Source of the DNA: Desulfuromonas sp.
Lineage (GTDB): Bacteria > Desulfobacterota > Desulfuromonadia > Desulfuromonadales > SZUA-401
Assembly (NCBI GenBank): GCA_002869605.1
Contig: PKUI01000089.1
Span: 1-10,300, forward strand
DNA length: 10,300 nucleotides
Direction: 5' to 3'
Numbering within the stretch: the first letter of the stretch is position 1; each line of letters begins with the position of its first letter. The notes beneath the pieces were generated by a model, which did no database searches, was not told where the DNA came from, and saw nothing but the letters and a program-made list of their open reading frames with translations. Below, in pieces: positions 1-6,949 of this stretch. The position numbers and the translations under genes are program-made.

Positions 1-378
1 CCCGGGTTGCATAGCGGCAGGCTGTACCGCCACAAGATCGACCCGCACGCTGGGATGTAGCTCACAGGCCAAAAGCATCAGCGGCGCCAGGCCGGCATGC
101 AGCTGCTGCAGGGAAGTGGAATCATCAAGAGAGAGTTCGGTGAAATCAAGGTGCGCTATTTCACCAGCCGCAGCACCAAAATCGACGGCATCGACCAGGA
201 TCACCTGTTCAACATCTGCAAAATAATCGATCAGGCTCAGGCCACCGAGCCCACCATCGAGCAGCTCGACACCGTGTGGCAAGTCCGCAGCGCGGAGGCG
301 TTCGACCAGGGCGACGCCGACACCGTCATCGCCACACAGCGGGTTACCGACGCCGATGATCCGTGTTTTAACAGACAT
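1..378 (-). CDS. [NiFe]-hydrogenase maturation protease, HycI/HyaD family (3' end missing)
   Basis: This frame is open from an ATG at 378 to the window edge, giving 126 codons; the family is usually about 150-165 residues, so the C-terminus lies outside. The N-terminus reads IIGVGNPLCGDDGVG (residues 7-21), the signature of the endopeptidases that trim the C-terminal tail of the hydrogenase large subunit after nickel insertion. By alignment with E. coli HycI, whose nickel-sensing ligands are Asp16, Asp62 and His90, the likely equivalents here are D18, D63 (in VDAVD) and H94. The start overlaps the end of the large-subunit gene by 11 bases, so the two are probably translationally coupled, and that large subunit is the obvious substrate. 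The family call is secure. The exact start is inferred from the overlap and the position of the motif. Confidence 0.9.
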   Translation of the reverse strand, partial: MSVKTRIIGVGNPLCGDDGVGVALVERLRAADLPHGVELLDGGLGGLSLIDYFADVEQVILVDAVDFGAAAGEIAHLDFTELSLDDSTSLQQLHAGLAPLMLLACELHPSVRVDLVAVQPAAMQPG

Positions 379-1645
379 CGATTTTAAGCATGTGCGTCGC
401 ACAGCTGATGCACGGATCGTAGGCACGGACCAGTTTCTCGGCCTGCTCGCGCAAAACCTCGCGCTCGCCGTCGAGCAGTCGCGGCACCAGCTGTTGAAGA
501 TCGGCCTCGATACTGGCCAGATTCTGAGCCGTGGGGATCAGGCAGTCGGCCTGCACGATACAGCCGGATGCGTCGTAGGTGTAGGCATGGTAAAGGGTGC
601 CCCGCGGAGCCTCGACCGCCCCGACCCCGTAGCCACCCCCCTCGGGACGCACCGCCGCCTCCTCGCGCAACCCGTCGATCAGTACGTCATCGATCAGGTG
701 CATCGCTTCCTCGCTCCAGTGCACCGTCTCGACCAGACGGGCGGCAAGGGTGCGAAACGGGTTAACGCACTCTGCATCGATACCGAGCGGCACAGCCACC
801 TGCCGCGCCATCGGCGAGAGCCGGGAAAATCCGTTGCGTACACGCGCCAGGGGGCCGACGGTAAACGAGCCGCTTTGCGTCGCAGCAAAGGAGGCCGTCG
901 AATGGGGGACCTGGTATTCGCGGATCACCTCGCGATATTCGGCAACCGGCCGCTGCCACCCGGCACTCGAAGCGACCATCCCCCCCGCCAGCGGGTAGCT
1001 CTGCTCATCGACCAACGATAGATATTCGCTTGGCCGTTCGAAAGCAGGATAATCGAAGCTGGCAAACAGCTCGACGGTCGACTCGAGGTCGGCCAGCGCG
1101 GCGACCAGGCGCTTGCGCACATCCTGCAGCTCGGCCGGAGCCGGCAGAGTCGCAAAGCCGCCGAGACGCGGCGTCACCGGATGCACCGGGCGCCCGCCGA
1201 CGACGCGGCACAGGTCGTTGGCCAGCTTCTTCAGGCGCAGCGCACGGCTGACCAGTTCGCGACGCTCCTGAACCAGGGGAAAAATACTCGCGACCCCCAG
1301 ATAATCGGGTGCGGCCATGAAATAGAGTTGCAACAGGTGGCTCTGCAGGATTTCACCGATGGCCAGCAGATGGCGCAAGCGCGTGGTCTGCTCGCTGACT
1401 GCGATCCCGAGCGCCCGTTCACTGGCCGCCAGCGACGCCAGGGTGTGGGCGTTGGAACAGACCCCGCAGACCCGGGAGACAATCGCGGCGACATCGTCAT
1501 GGTGCCGACCGACCAGGATCTTTTCGAACAGACGCGGCGTCTCAACCACATCAAGCCGGCAGCTGTTCAGGCGGCCCGATTGCGCATCGATGACCAGGTG
1601 GGCATGCCCCTCGATACGAGCCAGATGGCGCAGTTCCAGTTTCAC
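368..1645 (-). CDS. hydA: Group 3b [NiFe]-hydrogenase large (alpha) subunit
   Basis: This is the catalytic subunit of a cytoplasmic NAD(P)-linked (sulfhydrogenase-type) hydrogenase, 425 residues, close to the usual length for the group. Both nickel-binding motifs are intact: RVCGVCSNAH at residues 58-67 (ligands C60, C63) and DPCISCATH at 410-418 (ligands C412, C415). The N-terminal EGH (12-14) is also typical. The reading frame ends seven residues after H418. The tail MLKIDVC is the peptide expected to be removed by the protease encoded next. The start is GTG at 1645, preceded by GGGAGGAG five bases upstream, and it overlaps the stop of the small-subunit gene by four bases (GTGA). The short subunit without a membrane partner, and its position after a flavin/Fe-S subunit, fit group 3b rather than a membrane-bound uptake enzyme. 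Confidence 0.95.
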   Translation of the reverse strand: MKLELRHLARIEGHAHLVIDAQSGRLNSCRLDVVETPRLFEKILVGRHHDDVAAIVSRVCGVCSNAHTLASLAASERALGIAVSEQTTRLRHLLAIGEILQSHLLQLYFMAAPDYLGVASIFPLVQERRELVSRALRLKKLANDLCRVVGGRPVHPVTPRLGGFATLPAPAELQDVRKRLVAALADLESTVELFASFDYPAFERPSEYLSLVDEQSYPLAGGMVASSAGWQRPVAEYREVIREYQVPHSTASFAATQSGSFTVGPLARVRNGFSRLSPMARQVAVPLGIDAECVNPFRTLAARLVETVHWSEEAMHLIDDVLIDGLREEAAVRPEGGGYGVGAVEAPRGTLYHAYTYDASGCIVQADCLIPTAQNLASIEADLQQLVPRLLDGEREVLREQAEKLVRAYDPCISCATHMLKIDVC

Positions 1646-2337
1646 GACGACTCCTCCCGCGGGATATTAAACACCCGAAACTCCGCCAGGATCTGCTCGG
1701 CACTTACCCCGTGTTCTTCGAGCACCCGATTGTAAGGGGTGGCGCGCGGGTTATCGACCAGCCCCCGACAGCCGCGGCAGCGGTCACCGGCGGCGATACA
1801 GACGGCACCACACCCGGCCCGCACTACCGGGCCGAGACAGAGTCGTTCATCCTCAAATGTGCAGGGGAGTTCAGCCAGCTTGCACTCGACGCAGAGCGAA
1901 TAGACCGGCAGCTCCGGGTGGCGATCGAGCAGCAGGCCCTGGAGCATCTCGAGGAACTCACGCCCGTCGATAGGACAGCCGGGAATCCGGTAGTCGACCT
2001 TCACGTGCGCCTGAAGCGGCTGCGGGGCCTCCTTTTCACCGTCACAGTAACGCGTCAGTCCGTTAATCCCTGCGGTGTCGGCACACGCCCCGAGCGCCAC
2101 GAGAATTCTGGCATGCTGGCGGATCCGCTGCAACCGTTCGATCTCCTCCTCGCCGCGCACGCTCCCCTCGACAAAGGCGATATCGAGGTTGTCGCTGGTG
2201 CCGCTCATCACCTCGCGGAACTCGACGACATCCACCAGCTCAAGCAGCTCGAGCAGCTGCTCCTCGAGGTTCAGCACCGTCAGCTGGCACCCCTCGCAGC
2301 CGGTGAAATCGAAAAAGCCGATACGCCGCTTGTTCAT
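1642..2337 (-). CDS. hydD: Group 3b [NiFe]-hydrogenase small (delta) subunit
   Basis: This Fe-S subunit pairs with the large subunit and carries electrons from the Ni-Fe site; it belongs to the NADH:ubiquinone oxidoreductase 20 kDa family. From the chosen start it has 231 residues and no Tat signal, so it is cytoplasmic. Proximal cluster ligands are C14 and C17 (TGCEGC), C85 (ALGAC) and C121 (PGCP). Further cysteines at 149, 152, 159, 167 and at 176, 180, 187, 190 could hold two more clusters, as in archaeal sulfhydrogenase delta subunits. The frame is open 28 codons further upstream. ATG 2337 was chosen because AGGAGGAG lies about seven bases before it and the protein then starts directly at the conserved fold. 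The upstream part of the frame lies in a palindromic repeat. The stop overlaps the large-subunit GTG start. Confidence 0.93.
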   Translation of the reverse strand: MNKRRIGFFDFTGCEGCQLTVLNLEEQLLELLELVDVVEFREVMSGTSDNLDIAFVEGSVRGEEEIERLQRIRQHARILVALGACADTAGINGLTRYCDGEKEAPQPLQAHVKVDYRIPGCPIDGREFLEMLQGLLLDRHPELPVYSLCVECKLAELPCTFEDERLCLGPVVRAGCGAVCIAAGDRCRGCRGLVDNPRATPYNRVLEEHGVSAEQILAEFRVFNIPREESS

Positions 2338-2375
2338 GCAATTCTCCTCCTGAAGCAAGTAGGCATGGCTAATCC

Positions 2376-2475
2376 AAAATGAGGCCTGCAAGGCTTGCTG
2401 TTTTTTCAGGGGCGAAGGCATACACCAGACATGCCGAGGTTCTGAAAAAATAGCGTAACGCAGCAGGGCGAAATT
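2376..2475. repeat. Imperfect palindromic intergenic element of about 100 bp
   Basis: This element fills most of the gap between the fused beta-gamma gene and the small-subunit gene. TTTTTTCAG (2401-2409) pairs perfectly with CTGAAAAAA (2442-2450). Outside this core the arms 2376-2400 and 2451-2475 pair imperfectly and end in AAAAT (2376-2380) against ATTTT (2471-2475). Inside it, GGCAT (2417-2421) pairs with ATGCC (2431-2435) around a nine-base loop. The whole could fold into one long stem-loop in the operon mRNA. On the minus strand a 40-codon frame (2491-2369) crosses it, starting at ATGATG overlapping the previous gene's stop. I regard that frame as a by-product of the repeat. Its RPAALRYFF-like peptide reminds me of small predicted proteins scattered in Desulfuromonadales genomes, a recollection I cannot check here. 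Only one copy is in the window, so calling it a dispersed repeat is inference. Confidence 0.6.
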
Positions 2476-2487
2476 TTCGCGACGCCA

Positions 2488-4374
2488 TCATCGCTCTATC
2501 GCCTCCTTGAGGTGCCGTACCTTGCTGTAAGGAAAGATCGGGCCACACTCGCAGACCGTCAGGTCATTGATGCGGCACTTGCCGCACTTGCCGAGGCCAC
2601 ACTTGATATGCCGTTCCAGGTTCAGATACACCCGCTCCTCGGCGAAGCCGAGGCGAAACAGCAGCGGATGCACGGTGCGGTACATCTCGGCCGGTCCGGA
2701 GAGCGCGGCGATGCCGCGCGCCGGTTGCAGGTCGAGGTCGCGACACAGGTAGGTGATATCCCCGACCACCCCGCTCCAGTCGGCATCCGGCTCCATCACG
2801 GCGAGCCGGACATCGAGCCAACCCTGCTGCTGCCAGTTGCGCAGTTCGTCGAAAAACAGCAGCTCCTGCGGCGTTCGCGCGCCATAGAGCAGCACCACCC
2901 TCCCGAAGCGCTGCCGCTGTCCGGCCACCGTCTTGAGCAGGGAGCGCAGAGTGACCAGACCGAGGCCACCGGCGATCAGCAACAGATCCTTTCCGTTGAA
3001 GTCATCGAGCGGGAAACCGTTGCCATAGGGGCCGCGCACCCCGACCAGATCTCCGACCTGCAGGCGGTGCAGTGCGCGGGTCAACACCCCGGTGCTGCGC
3101 ACCATCACCTCGACCTCCTCGCCATGCTCGGGGAGCGAGGCGATGGTAAACGGCGCCTCGCCGAGCCCGAACACCGACAGCTGCAGAAACGCCCCGGGCC
3201 TGAAAATAAAGCTCTCAGGCAGACGCAGGCGCATCAGCTTGTCGTTCGGGGTCAACTCGCTGACAGAGAGGATCTCGGCCAGCAGTGGGCGGTATTCGGA
3301 GCCCGCACGCGGCGTCACCGCTTCCTGCCGGGTCTGCTCGTCGTGCAGGCGGTTGAGGACCTCTACCGGGCGGATATTGGCCAGGCATTCGCGGCTACAG
3401 CGCCCACAACCGACACAGGCGGTGCGCTGATACTGGTCCCAGAGATACTTGTACTTGCGGAAGAAGCGATGTCGCTGGCGGTCGGCCTGGTTGCTGCGGA
3501 AATCGTCGCGACCCGCTACCCGCGTAAATTGGTCGAACTGGCAGGAGTCCCAGGTCCGTACCCGTTCGCCGCTGTTCAGGCTCAGGTCCATGCGATCCTG
3601 GAGGTTGAAGCAGTAGCAGCTCGGGCAAAGCAGCGTGCATGCTCCGCAGCCGAGGCAGCGCCCACCGAGTTCCTGCCAGACCGGTTCGTCGTAGGACTGC
3701 TTCAGCACCGGCGCGAGCGACTCGACCGGAAAATTCAGCCGCTTGTCACGATGCTTGGCCTGCAGCGGCAGCGGCGGCTCGGGGTCGCGCTCGGCGACTT
3801 TCGCCGCGTGGCGACACAACAGCTGCTCCCCCTGCTCGCTGCCGACCTGCACCAGGTAGCGGCTATCGAGACGGTGAAAGAACAGGTCGAAACCGTCGGC
3901 CACCCGGTCGGTCCCCATACTCGAACAGAAGCAGTGTTCGTCGGGATCGCAATCGACCCCGATCAGGATCGTCGCTTCCGGCTTGGCCTGGTAGGCGCTG
4001 TCGGCCTCACCGTCGAACAGGCAGTCGTCGAGGATGCGTACCGCGTGCAGGTCGCAGGGGTGCATGCCGAAAATTACCCGCGGCAGCGCGGCGCGCTCCT
4101 CCTCGAGCAGCACCTTGCCATCGAGGCGGAAGTGAAACAGCTTCTCCCAGTTGGGAAACAGGTATTTCTTCGGTGAATGCACATGCGGCGGAAATTCGAG
4201 CTGCAGTTCGGCGGGGTCGTCAATCGGGCCAAGCGTCAGGCGCCCACGCTCTTCGCGCACGCCGATCACTTCGAAGGCACGTGACAGGGAGCGAACGAAC
4301 TGTTCCGTCTCGACGCGGCTGATCGGCCGCCACCCGGAAGGGACCTGGGGAGTATGTGATTCTGCGTCAATCAT
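2488..4374 (-). CDS. hydBG: Fused beta-gamma electron-transfer subunit of group 3b hydrogenase (Fe-S plus FAD/NAD(P)-binding)
   Basis: This 628-residue protein joins two subunits that are separate in archaeal sulfhydrogenases. The N-terminal half (about 1-345) is the beta part. It has C107 and a C142/C148/C150 group, then two ferredoxin-type cluster motifs (C240, C243, C246, C250, with nearby C253 and C255; and C320, C323, C326, C330). The C-terminal half (about 358-628) is the gamma part, a ferredoxin-NADP reductase-like module with a flavin-binding stretch (RPGAFLQLSVFG 392-403, PFTIAS 408-413), a nucleotide-binding loop (LLLIAGGLGLVTLRSLL 464-480) and a C-terminal [2Fe-2S] site (C592, C597, C600, then C608/C610). 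It should pass electrons between NAD(P)(H), FAD and the small subunit. The start ATG 4374 has GAGGA ten bases upstream. HydG here means the hydrogenase gamma subunit, not the radical-SAM [FeFe] maturase. Confidence 0.92.
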   Translation of the reverse strand: MIDAESHTPQVPSGWRPISRVETEQFVRSLSRAFEVIGVREERGRLTLGPIDDPAELQLEFPPHVHSPKKYLFPNWEKLFHFRLDGKVLLEEERAALPRVIFGMHPCDLHAVRILDDCLFDGEADSAYQAKPEATILIGVDCDPDEHCFCSSMGTDRVADGFDLFFHRLDSRYLVQVGSEQGEQLLCRHAAKVAERDPEPPLPLQAKHRDKRLNFPVESLAPVLKQSYDEPVWQELGGRCLGCGACTLLCPSCYCFNLQDRMDLSLNSGERVRTWDSCQFDQFTRVAGRDDFRSNQADRQRHRFFRKYKYLWDQYQRTACVGCGRCSRECLANIRPVEVLNRLHDEQTRQEAVTPRAGSEYRPLLAEILSVSELTPNDKLMRLRLPESFIFRPGAFLQLSVFGLGEAPFTIASLPEHGEEVEVMVRSTGVLTRALHRLQVGDLVGVRGPYGNGFPLDDFNGKDLLLIAGGLGLVTLRSLLKTVAGQRQRFGRVVLLYGARTPQELLFFDELRNWQQQGWLDVRLAVMEPDADWSGVVGDITYLCRDLDLQPARGIAALSGPAEMYRTVHPLLFRLGFAEERVYLNLERHIKCGLGKCGKCRINDLTVCECGPIFPYSKVRHLKEAIER

Positions 4375-4384
4375 GCGGGGAAAA

Positions 4385-4438
4385 TCCTCGCCGATGCAGC
4401 GTGGAACTGCAACGGTAAGTGCTCAGTTTAGGCGAGGA
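4385..4438 (-). promoter_or_regulatory. Inverted repeat that includes the ribosome site of the group 3b operon
   Basis: TCCTCGCC (4385-4392) and GGCGAGGA (4431-4438) are perfect eight-base complements separated by 38 bases. In minus-strand RNA the downstream arm carries the GAGGA ribosome site of the beta-gamma gene. The upstream arm lies in the spacer of the predicted promoter. It would be transcribed only in read-through from the rhomboid gene, where it could mask the ribosome site. A DNA operator is the alternative reading. Confidence 0.4.
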
Positions 4439-4454
4439 AAAATGCAGGAGTCAA
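4425..4454 (-). promoter_or_regulatory. Putative sigma-70-type promoter for the group 3b hydrogenase operon
   Basis: On the minus strand TTGACT (4454-4449) is followed after 18 bases by TAAACT (4430-4425). The -35 box matches the consensus at five of six bases and the -10 box at four of six. Transcription would begin near 4418, leaving a leader of about 45 bases before ATG 4374. No terminator is visible between the rhomboid stop and this site, so read-through is also possible. Confidence 0.45.
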
Positions 4455-4485
4455 GGGATGTAGAGGGCGGATAGCGTATACATTT

Positions 4486-5484
4486 TCAGGCAGGATTTTT
4501 CAGCCGGGTAAGACGTCGGTTCCAGCGTTCGACACCCTCGGCGTTGCCGCGGCTGGCATACAGAGAAACCAGCGCCTTGCATACCGCCGGGTCCTGCGGA
4601 GCGAGCGCCACGTTCTTCAGCCAGGTCTGCTCGGCAGCGGTAAAATCTCCCGCCTCGAAATAGGCCAGGCCCAGATTGTACAGGGCCCTCGAATCTTGCG
4701 GTTCAATCTCCAGGGACCTCTGGTAATGGAGAATGCGCTGCTGCAGGTCGACACTATGGTAGCCCTTCCAGAAATGCCAGTCGGCTCGCCAGACCGGTTG
4801 CCAGACCGGCAGGCACGCCAACAGGGTCAGCGCCAGTGCCAGCTGCCAGCCGGGCAAACGCCACTTGCGGCGCTGCACCTCCCCCGCCAGCAGACCGAGC
4901 ATGCAACCACTCAAGTGCACCAGGTTGCCGACCTCGACCCAGCCCAGCCAGGTAAACAGCGGCCCGATCAGCAACAGGCTCAGCCAGAGCAGGATGCAGG
5001 TGGGGCGATCACAGATCCGCGCGGCACGCCGCTCGACCGGAGCCAGGCGCAGCAGGTAACCGAACAGGAAAAAGATCAGCCCGGAGAGGCCGATGCCGCC
5101 GTCTTCGCCGCCGAGGGTTCCGGCGACGCCGATGGCACAGGCCGCCAGCAGCATCTGGATCAAGAAGCGGCGCGAACCGATAATCTCTTCGAGCACCGGA
5201 GCCAGCAACAGGAACCAGTAGATGTTACACAGGTAATGCCAGAGGCGGGTATGCAGAAACTGATTGATCGGCAGGCGCCACAGCTCCCCCTCCCAGTAGA
5301 GCGGCGAGTAGCCCCAGCCGTGCGCCGAAAGAATCGCTGGATGTTCGGGATGGGTCTGGAAGATCAGGGAAATGCTCAGAACGGTGGAGAAAAAAAACAA
5401 CAGGAAGGTGGCCGGGGTGCGAACCCCGAGAAGCTGTTCAGCGAGGCGTATCGTCCGGACAGATCCGGCCTCCCCTGCGCCCAT
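4486..5484 (-). CDS. Rhomboid-family intramembrane serine protease with C-terminal TPR-like repeats
   Basis: From ATG 5484 the protein has 332 residues. The first ~230 form a multi-pass membrane domain with the rhomboid catalytic signature: H83 and N87 (HYLCN), the nucleophile S134 in GLSG (132-135), and H190 in NLVHLSG. The Ser-His dyad is therefore intact and the protein is probably an active membrane protease. Hydrophobic segments lie roughly at 24-43, 83-100, 105-122, 130-148, 161-179, 186-202 and 213-228. Residues about 245-325 hold TPR-like helical repeats (YNLGLAYFEAGDFTAAEQTW at 269-288), suggesting a soluble protein-binding tail. The frame stays open to an ATG at 5580. The start at 5484 is preferred because GGGAGG lies just before it and a perfect TATAAT lies at 5536-5531, which would leave the earlier starts untranscribed from this promoter. 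The substrate is unknown, and no functional link to the hydrogenases is visible. Confidence 0.85.
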   Translation of the reverse strand: MGAGEAGSVRTIRLAEQLLGVRTPATFLLFFFSTVLSISLIFQTHPEHPAILSAHGWGYSPLYWEGELWRLPINQFLHTRLWHYLCNIYWFLLLAPVLEEIIGSRRFLIQMLLAACAIGVAGTLGGEDGGIGLSGLIFFLFGYLLRLAPVERRAARICDRPTCILLWLSLLLIGPLFTWLGWVEVGNLVHLSGCMLGLLAGEVQRRKWRLPGWQLALALTLLACLPVWQPVWRADWHFWKGYHSVDLQQRILHYQRSLEIEPQDSRALYNLGLAYFEAGDFTAAEQTWLKNVALAPQDPAVCKALVSLYASRGNAEGVERWNRRLTRLKNPA

Positions 5485-5530
5485 CTTCCCTCCCTGGAAG
5501 CATGCCGCATACCATTGACGACATTTGTCC

Positions 5531-5558
5531 ATTATAGGGAAGGCCAAAATTAAAGCAA
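5531..5558 (-). promoter_or_regulatory. Putative sigma-70-type promoter for the rhomboid-TPR gene
   Basis: On the minus strand a perfect TATAAT (5536-5531) lies 16 bases downstream of TTGCTT (5558-5553), a weak -35 box. Transcription would begin near 5524, about 40 bases before the preferred start codon at 5484. Confidence 0.5.
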
Positions 5559-5685
5559 GTACACGCCTCGCGACCGGCATCTAGCTCGAAAAATGCCCGA
5601 CCATAAAGATATTCGGACCAACCAGGGAGAATCGCAACAGCGGGCGAGGGTTCACACCCGTGTTTCTACCCGGAAGCGCAACAGG

Positions 5686-5718
5686 GTCACAAGGGCTTGT
5701 CTGTGCCCCCTCGGTGAC
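5686..5718 (-). other. Interrupted hairpin just after the RelA/SpoT-domain gene
   Basis: GTCAC (5686-5690) pairs with GTGAC (5714-5718), and GGGC (5693-5696) with GCCC (5705-5708), around an eight-base loop with a mismatched stretch between the two stems. It sits a few bases after the stop codon at 5722. No T-run follows on the minus strand, so it is at best a weak or factor-dependent terminator or an mRNA end stabiliser. The rest of the 5581-5721 gap holds nothing else I recognise. Confidence 0.3.
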
Positions 5719-5721
5719 AAC

Positions 5722-6804
5722 CTAGGCCTCGTCAACCTGCGTCGCCTTCAGCCAACTCTCGAAACGCTCTTTAGGCCCCCGGGATAAAATCCGACTGAAG
5801 GTTGCCTGATTGTAAAGATAGAGACAGTGACGTATCGCGGTATAGGGGCTGAAGGTGTTATCGGGATTTTCTGCCATAAACGCATCACGATACTCTCTGA
5901 CGACTTTCAAGTTTTCGTTCAAGCTTTTATGCAAATCCGACTTTTGAAAACCGCTGTCCAGTTTCAGAATGCCCTGGACAAAGTCGTCAACCTTGTAATC
6001 CTCGAATTCAAAATCTCTGAAAAAATGCCCGGCAACACGTAGAAAATTAAACGCATTGACGGCCTTTTCACTGACCGCTGCCTTGGGCTGGTCTGAAATA
6101 TCCCGGCTGCCATCCGTTGATTCACCGAGCGGGTCCACCGTCGCTTGCTGAATCAGCTCCGTGGTGGCGTTGCGAATCTCTTTGAATTCGCGGTCGGCCA
6201 ACTCAAACAGCGCGGAGAGCACATTGATCCTGCGCTTGAGATCATTGGGGATCGATTTTTTATATTTGATCTTGTGGTCCAGGACACTCCAGGCATCCTG
6301 AATCAGGGATCTTATCTGCACTTCGTAGGGGCAGTCGGCATATTGCTGGTATTTAGGCTGGGACTTCATCTGTTCGCTCAGGGCCAGGTCCATATGCAAG
6401 CCTTTGTAGCCGAACAGGTCCTCGGTACTTTCGACGGCCGCTATTTTGTCGGTCACGTCGATGATTTTGAAGTGTCGCTTCAAAATCTTGGACACCTCTT
6501 CTATTTGGTCCTCGTAGAGGCAGATAATCCGGATACCTATCAGGTCGGAAAGGTAGTCTTTGATTTCATAGGGCTGGTCATTCGCTTCGAGTTTACTCTG
6601 GTATTTACGATGAAACTTTTTGATGCATTCCTCTTTATCCTTGATCCTACCTTCAATTTTCGTCACCTCGCCGACATCGGACTTCTTGAGCAAGGATTCG
6701 ATGATGTGGATATAGTCCTGCAGGGCATTCTCAAACAGCGTCCAATGGCTGTCGTAGAATCTTCGAAACTCCCGTTTTTCCTTTTCAAAGTCCAAAGAGG
6801 ACAT
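5722..6804 (-). CDS. RelA/SpoT-domain nucleotide pyrophosphokinase-like protein with uncharacterised C-terminal region
   Basis: From ATG 6804 the protein has 360 residues. Residues about 20-190 are a single (p)ppGpp-synthetase-type domain with the usual landmarks: GRIKDKEE (52-59, ATP-binding side), DLIGIRI (87-93), GYKGLH (132-137, the guanine-stacking loop) and EVQIRS (161-166, with the catalytic glutamate), then DAWSVLDHKIKYK (170-182). There is no HD hydrolase, TGS or ACT domain, so it is not a full-length RelA/SpoT protein. Residues about 215-360 match nothing I recognise. It could be a small alarmone synthetase, or a toxic one that modifies tRNA or makes other pyrophosphorylated nucleotides; the sequence alone does not decide. 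The frame opens at 6894, but AAGGAG (6816-6811) six bases before 6804 fixes the start. Two sampled 60-base stretches are 42-43% GC, against 63% in a sampled stretch of the hybA gene, consistent with transfer. Confidence 0.85.
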   Translation of the reverse strand: MSSLDFEKEKREFRRFYDSHWTLFENALQDYIHIIESLLKKSDVGEVTKIEGRIKDKEECIKKFHRKYQSKLEANDQPYEIKDYLSDLIGIRIICLYEDQIEEVSKILKRHFKIIDVTDKIAAVESTEDLFGYKGLHMDLALSEQMKSQPKYQQYADCPYEVQIRSLIQDAWSVLDHKIKYKKSIPNDLKRRINVLSALFELADREFKEIRNATTELIQQATVDPLGESTDGSRDISDQPKAAVSEKAVNAFNFLRVAGHFFRDFEFEDYKVDDFVQGILKLDSGFQKSDLHKSLNENLKVVREYRDAFMAENPDNTFSPYTAIRHCLYLYNQATFSRILSRGPKERFESWLKATQVDEA

Positions 6805-6889
6805 GCTCAGCTCCTTAAATGCATCCCGATGATAACTTTGTAGCATCCCATTATTGCTTATGGAAAGGTTGGGGCCTACGAAAGATTTA

Positions 6890-6917
6890 AGCATATTCCG
6901 TCTGCGCGCGAAATCAA
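6890..6917 (-). promoter_or_regulatory. Possible promoter for the RelA/SpoT-domain gene
   Basis: On the minus strand TTGATT (6917-6912) is followed after 16 bases by TATGCT (6895-6890), each matching consensus at four of six bases. This is weak evidence, helped by the upstream terminator, which means the gene needs its own promoter. The leader would be about 75 bases. Confidence 0.3.
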
Positions 6918-6949
6918 ATAGCCATATATCACGCCCATAAGACCAGCGA

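Noticed and set aside
2369..2491. 40-codon minus-strand frame between the beta-gamma and small-subunit genes
   Set aside because: It overlaps the previous gene's stop and is almost entirely made of the palindromic repeat; no ribosome site of its own is clear. Kept only as part of the repeat entry.
2512..4176. Long open frame of 554 codons on the + strand
   Set aside because: It lies wholly opposite the fused beta-gamma hydrogenase gene, has no recognisable domain, and is explained by codon bias of the real gene on the other strand.
5485..5580. Upstream ATG starts (5580 and 5532) for the rhomboid gene
   Set aside because: Neither has a ribosome site, and a perfect TATAAT box overlaps the second; the start at 5484 has GGGAGG before it.
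5648..5665. GGGTTCACACCC, resembling a tRNA T-arm
   Set aside because: Only three stem pairs form, and no acceptor, anticodon or D-arm can be found around it on either strand.
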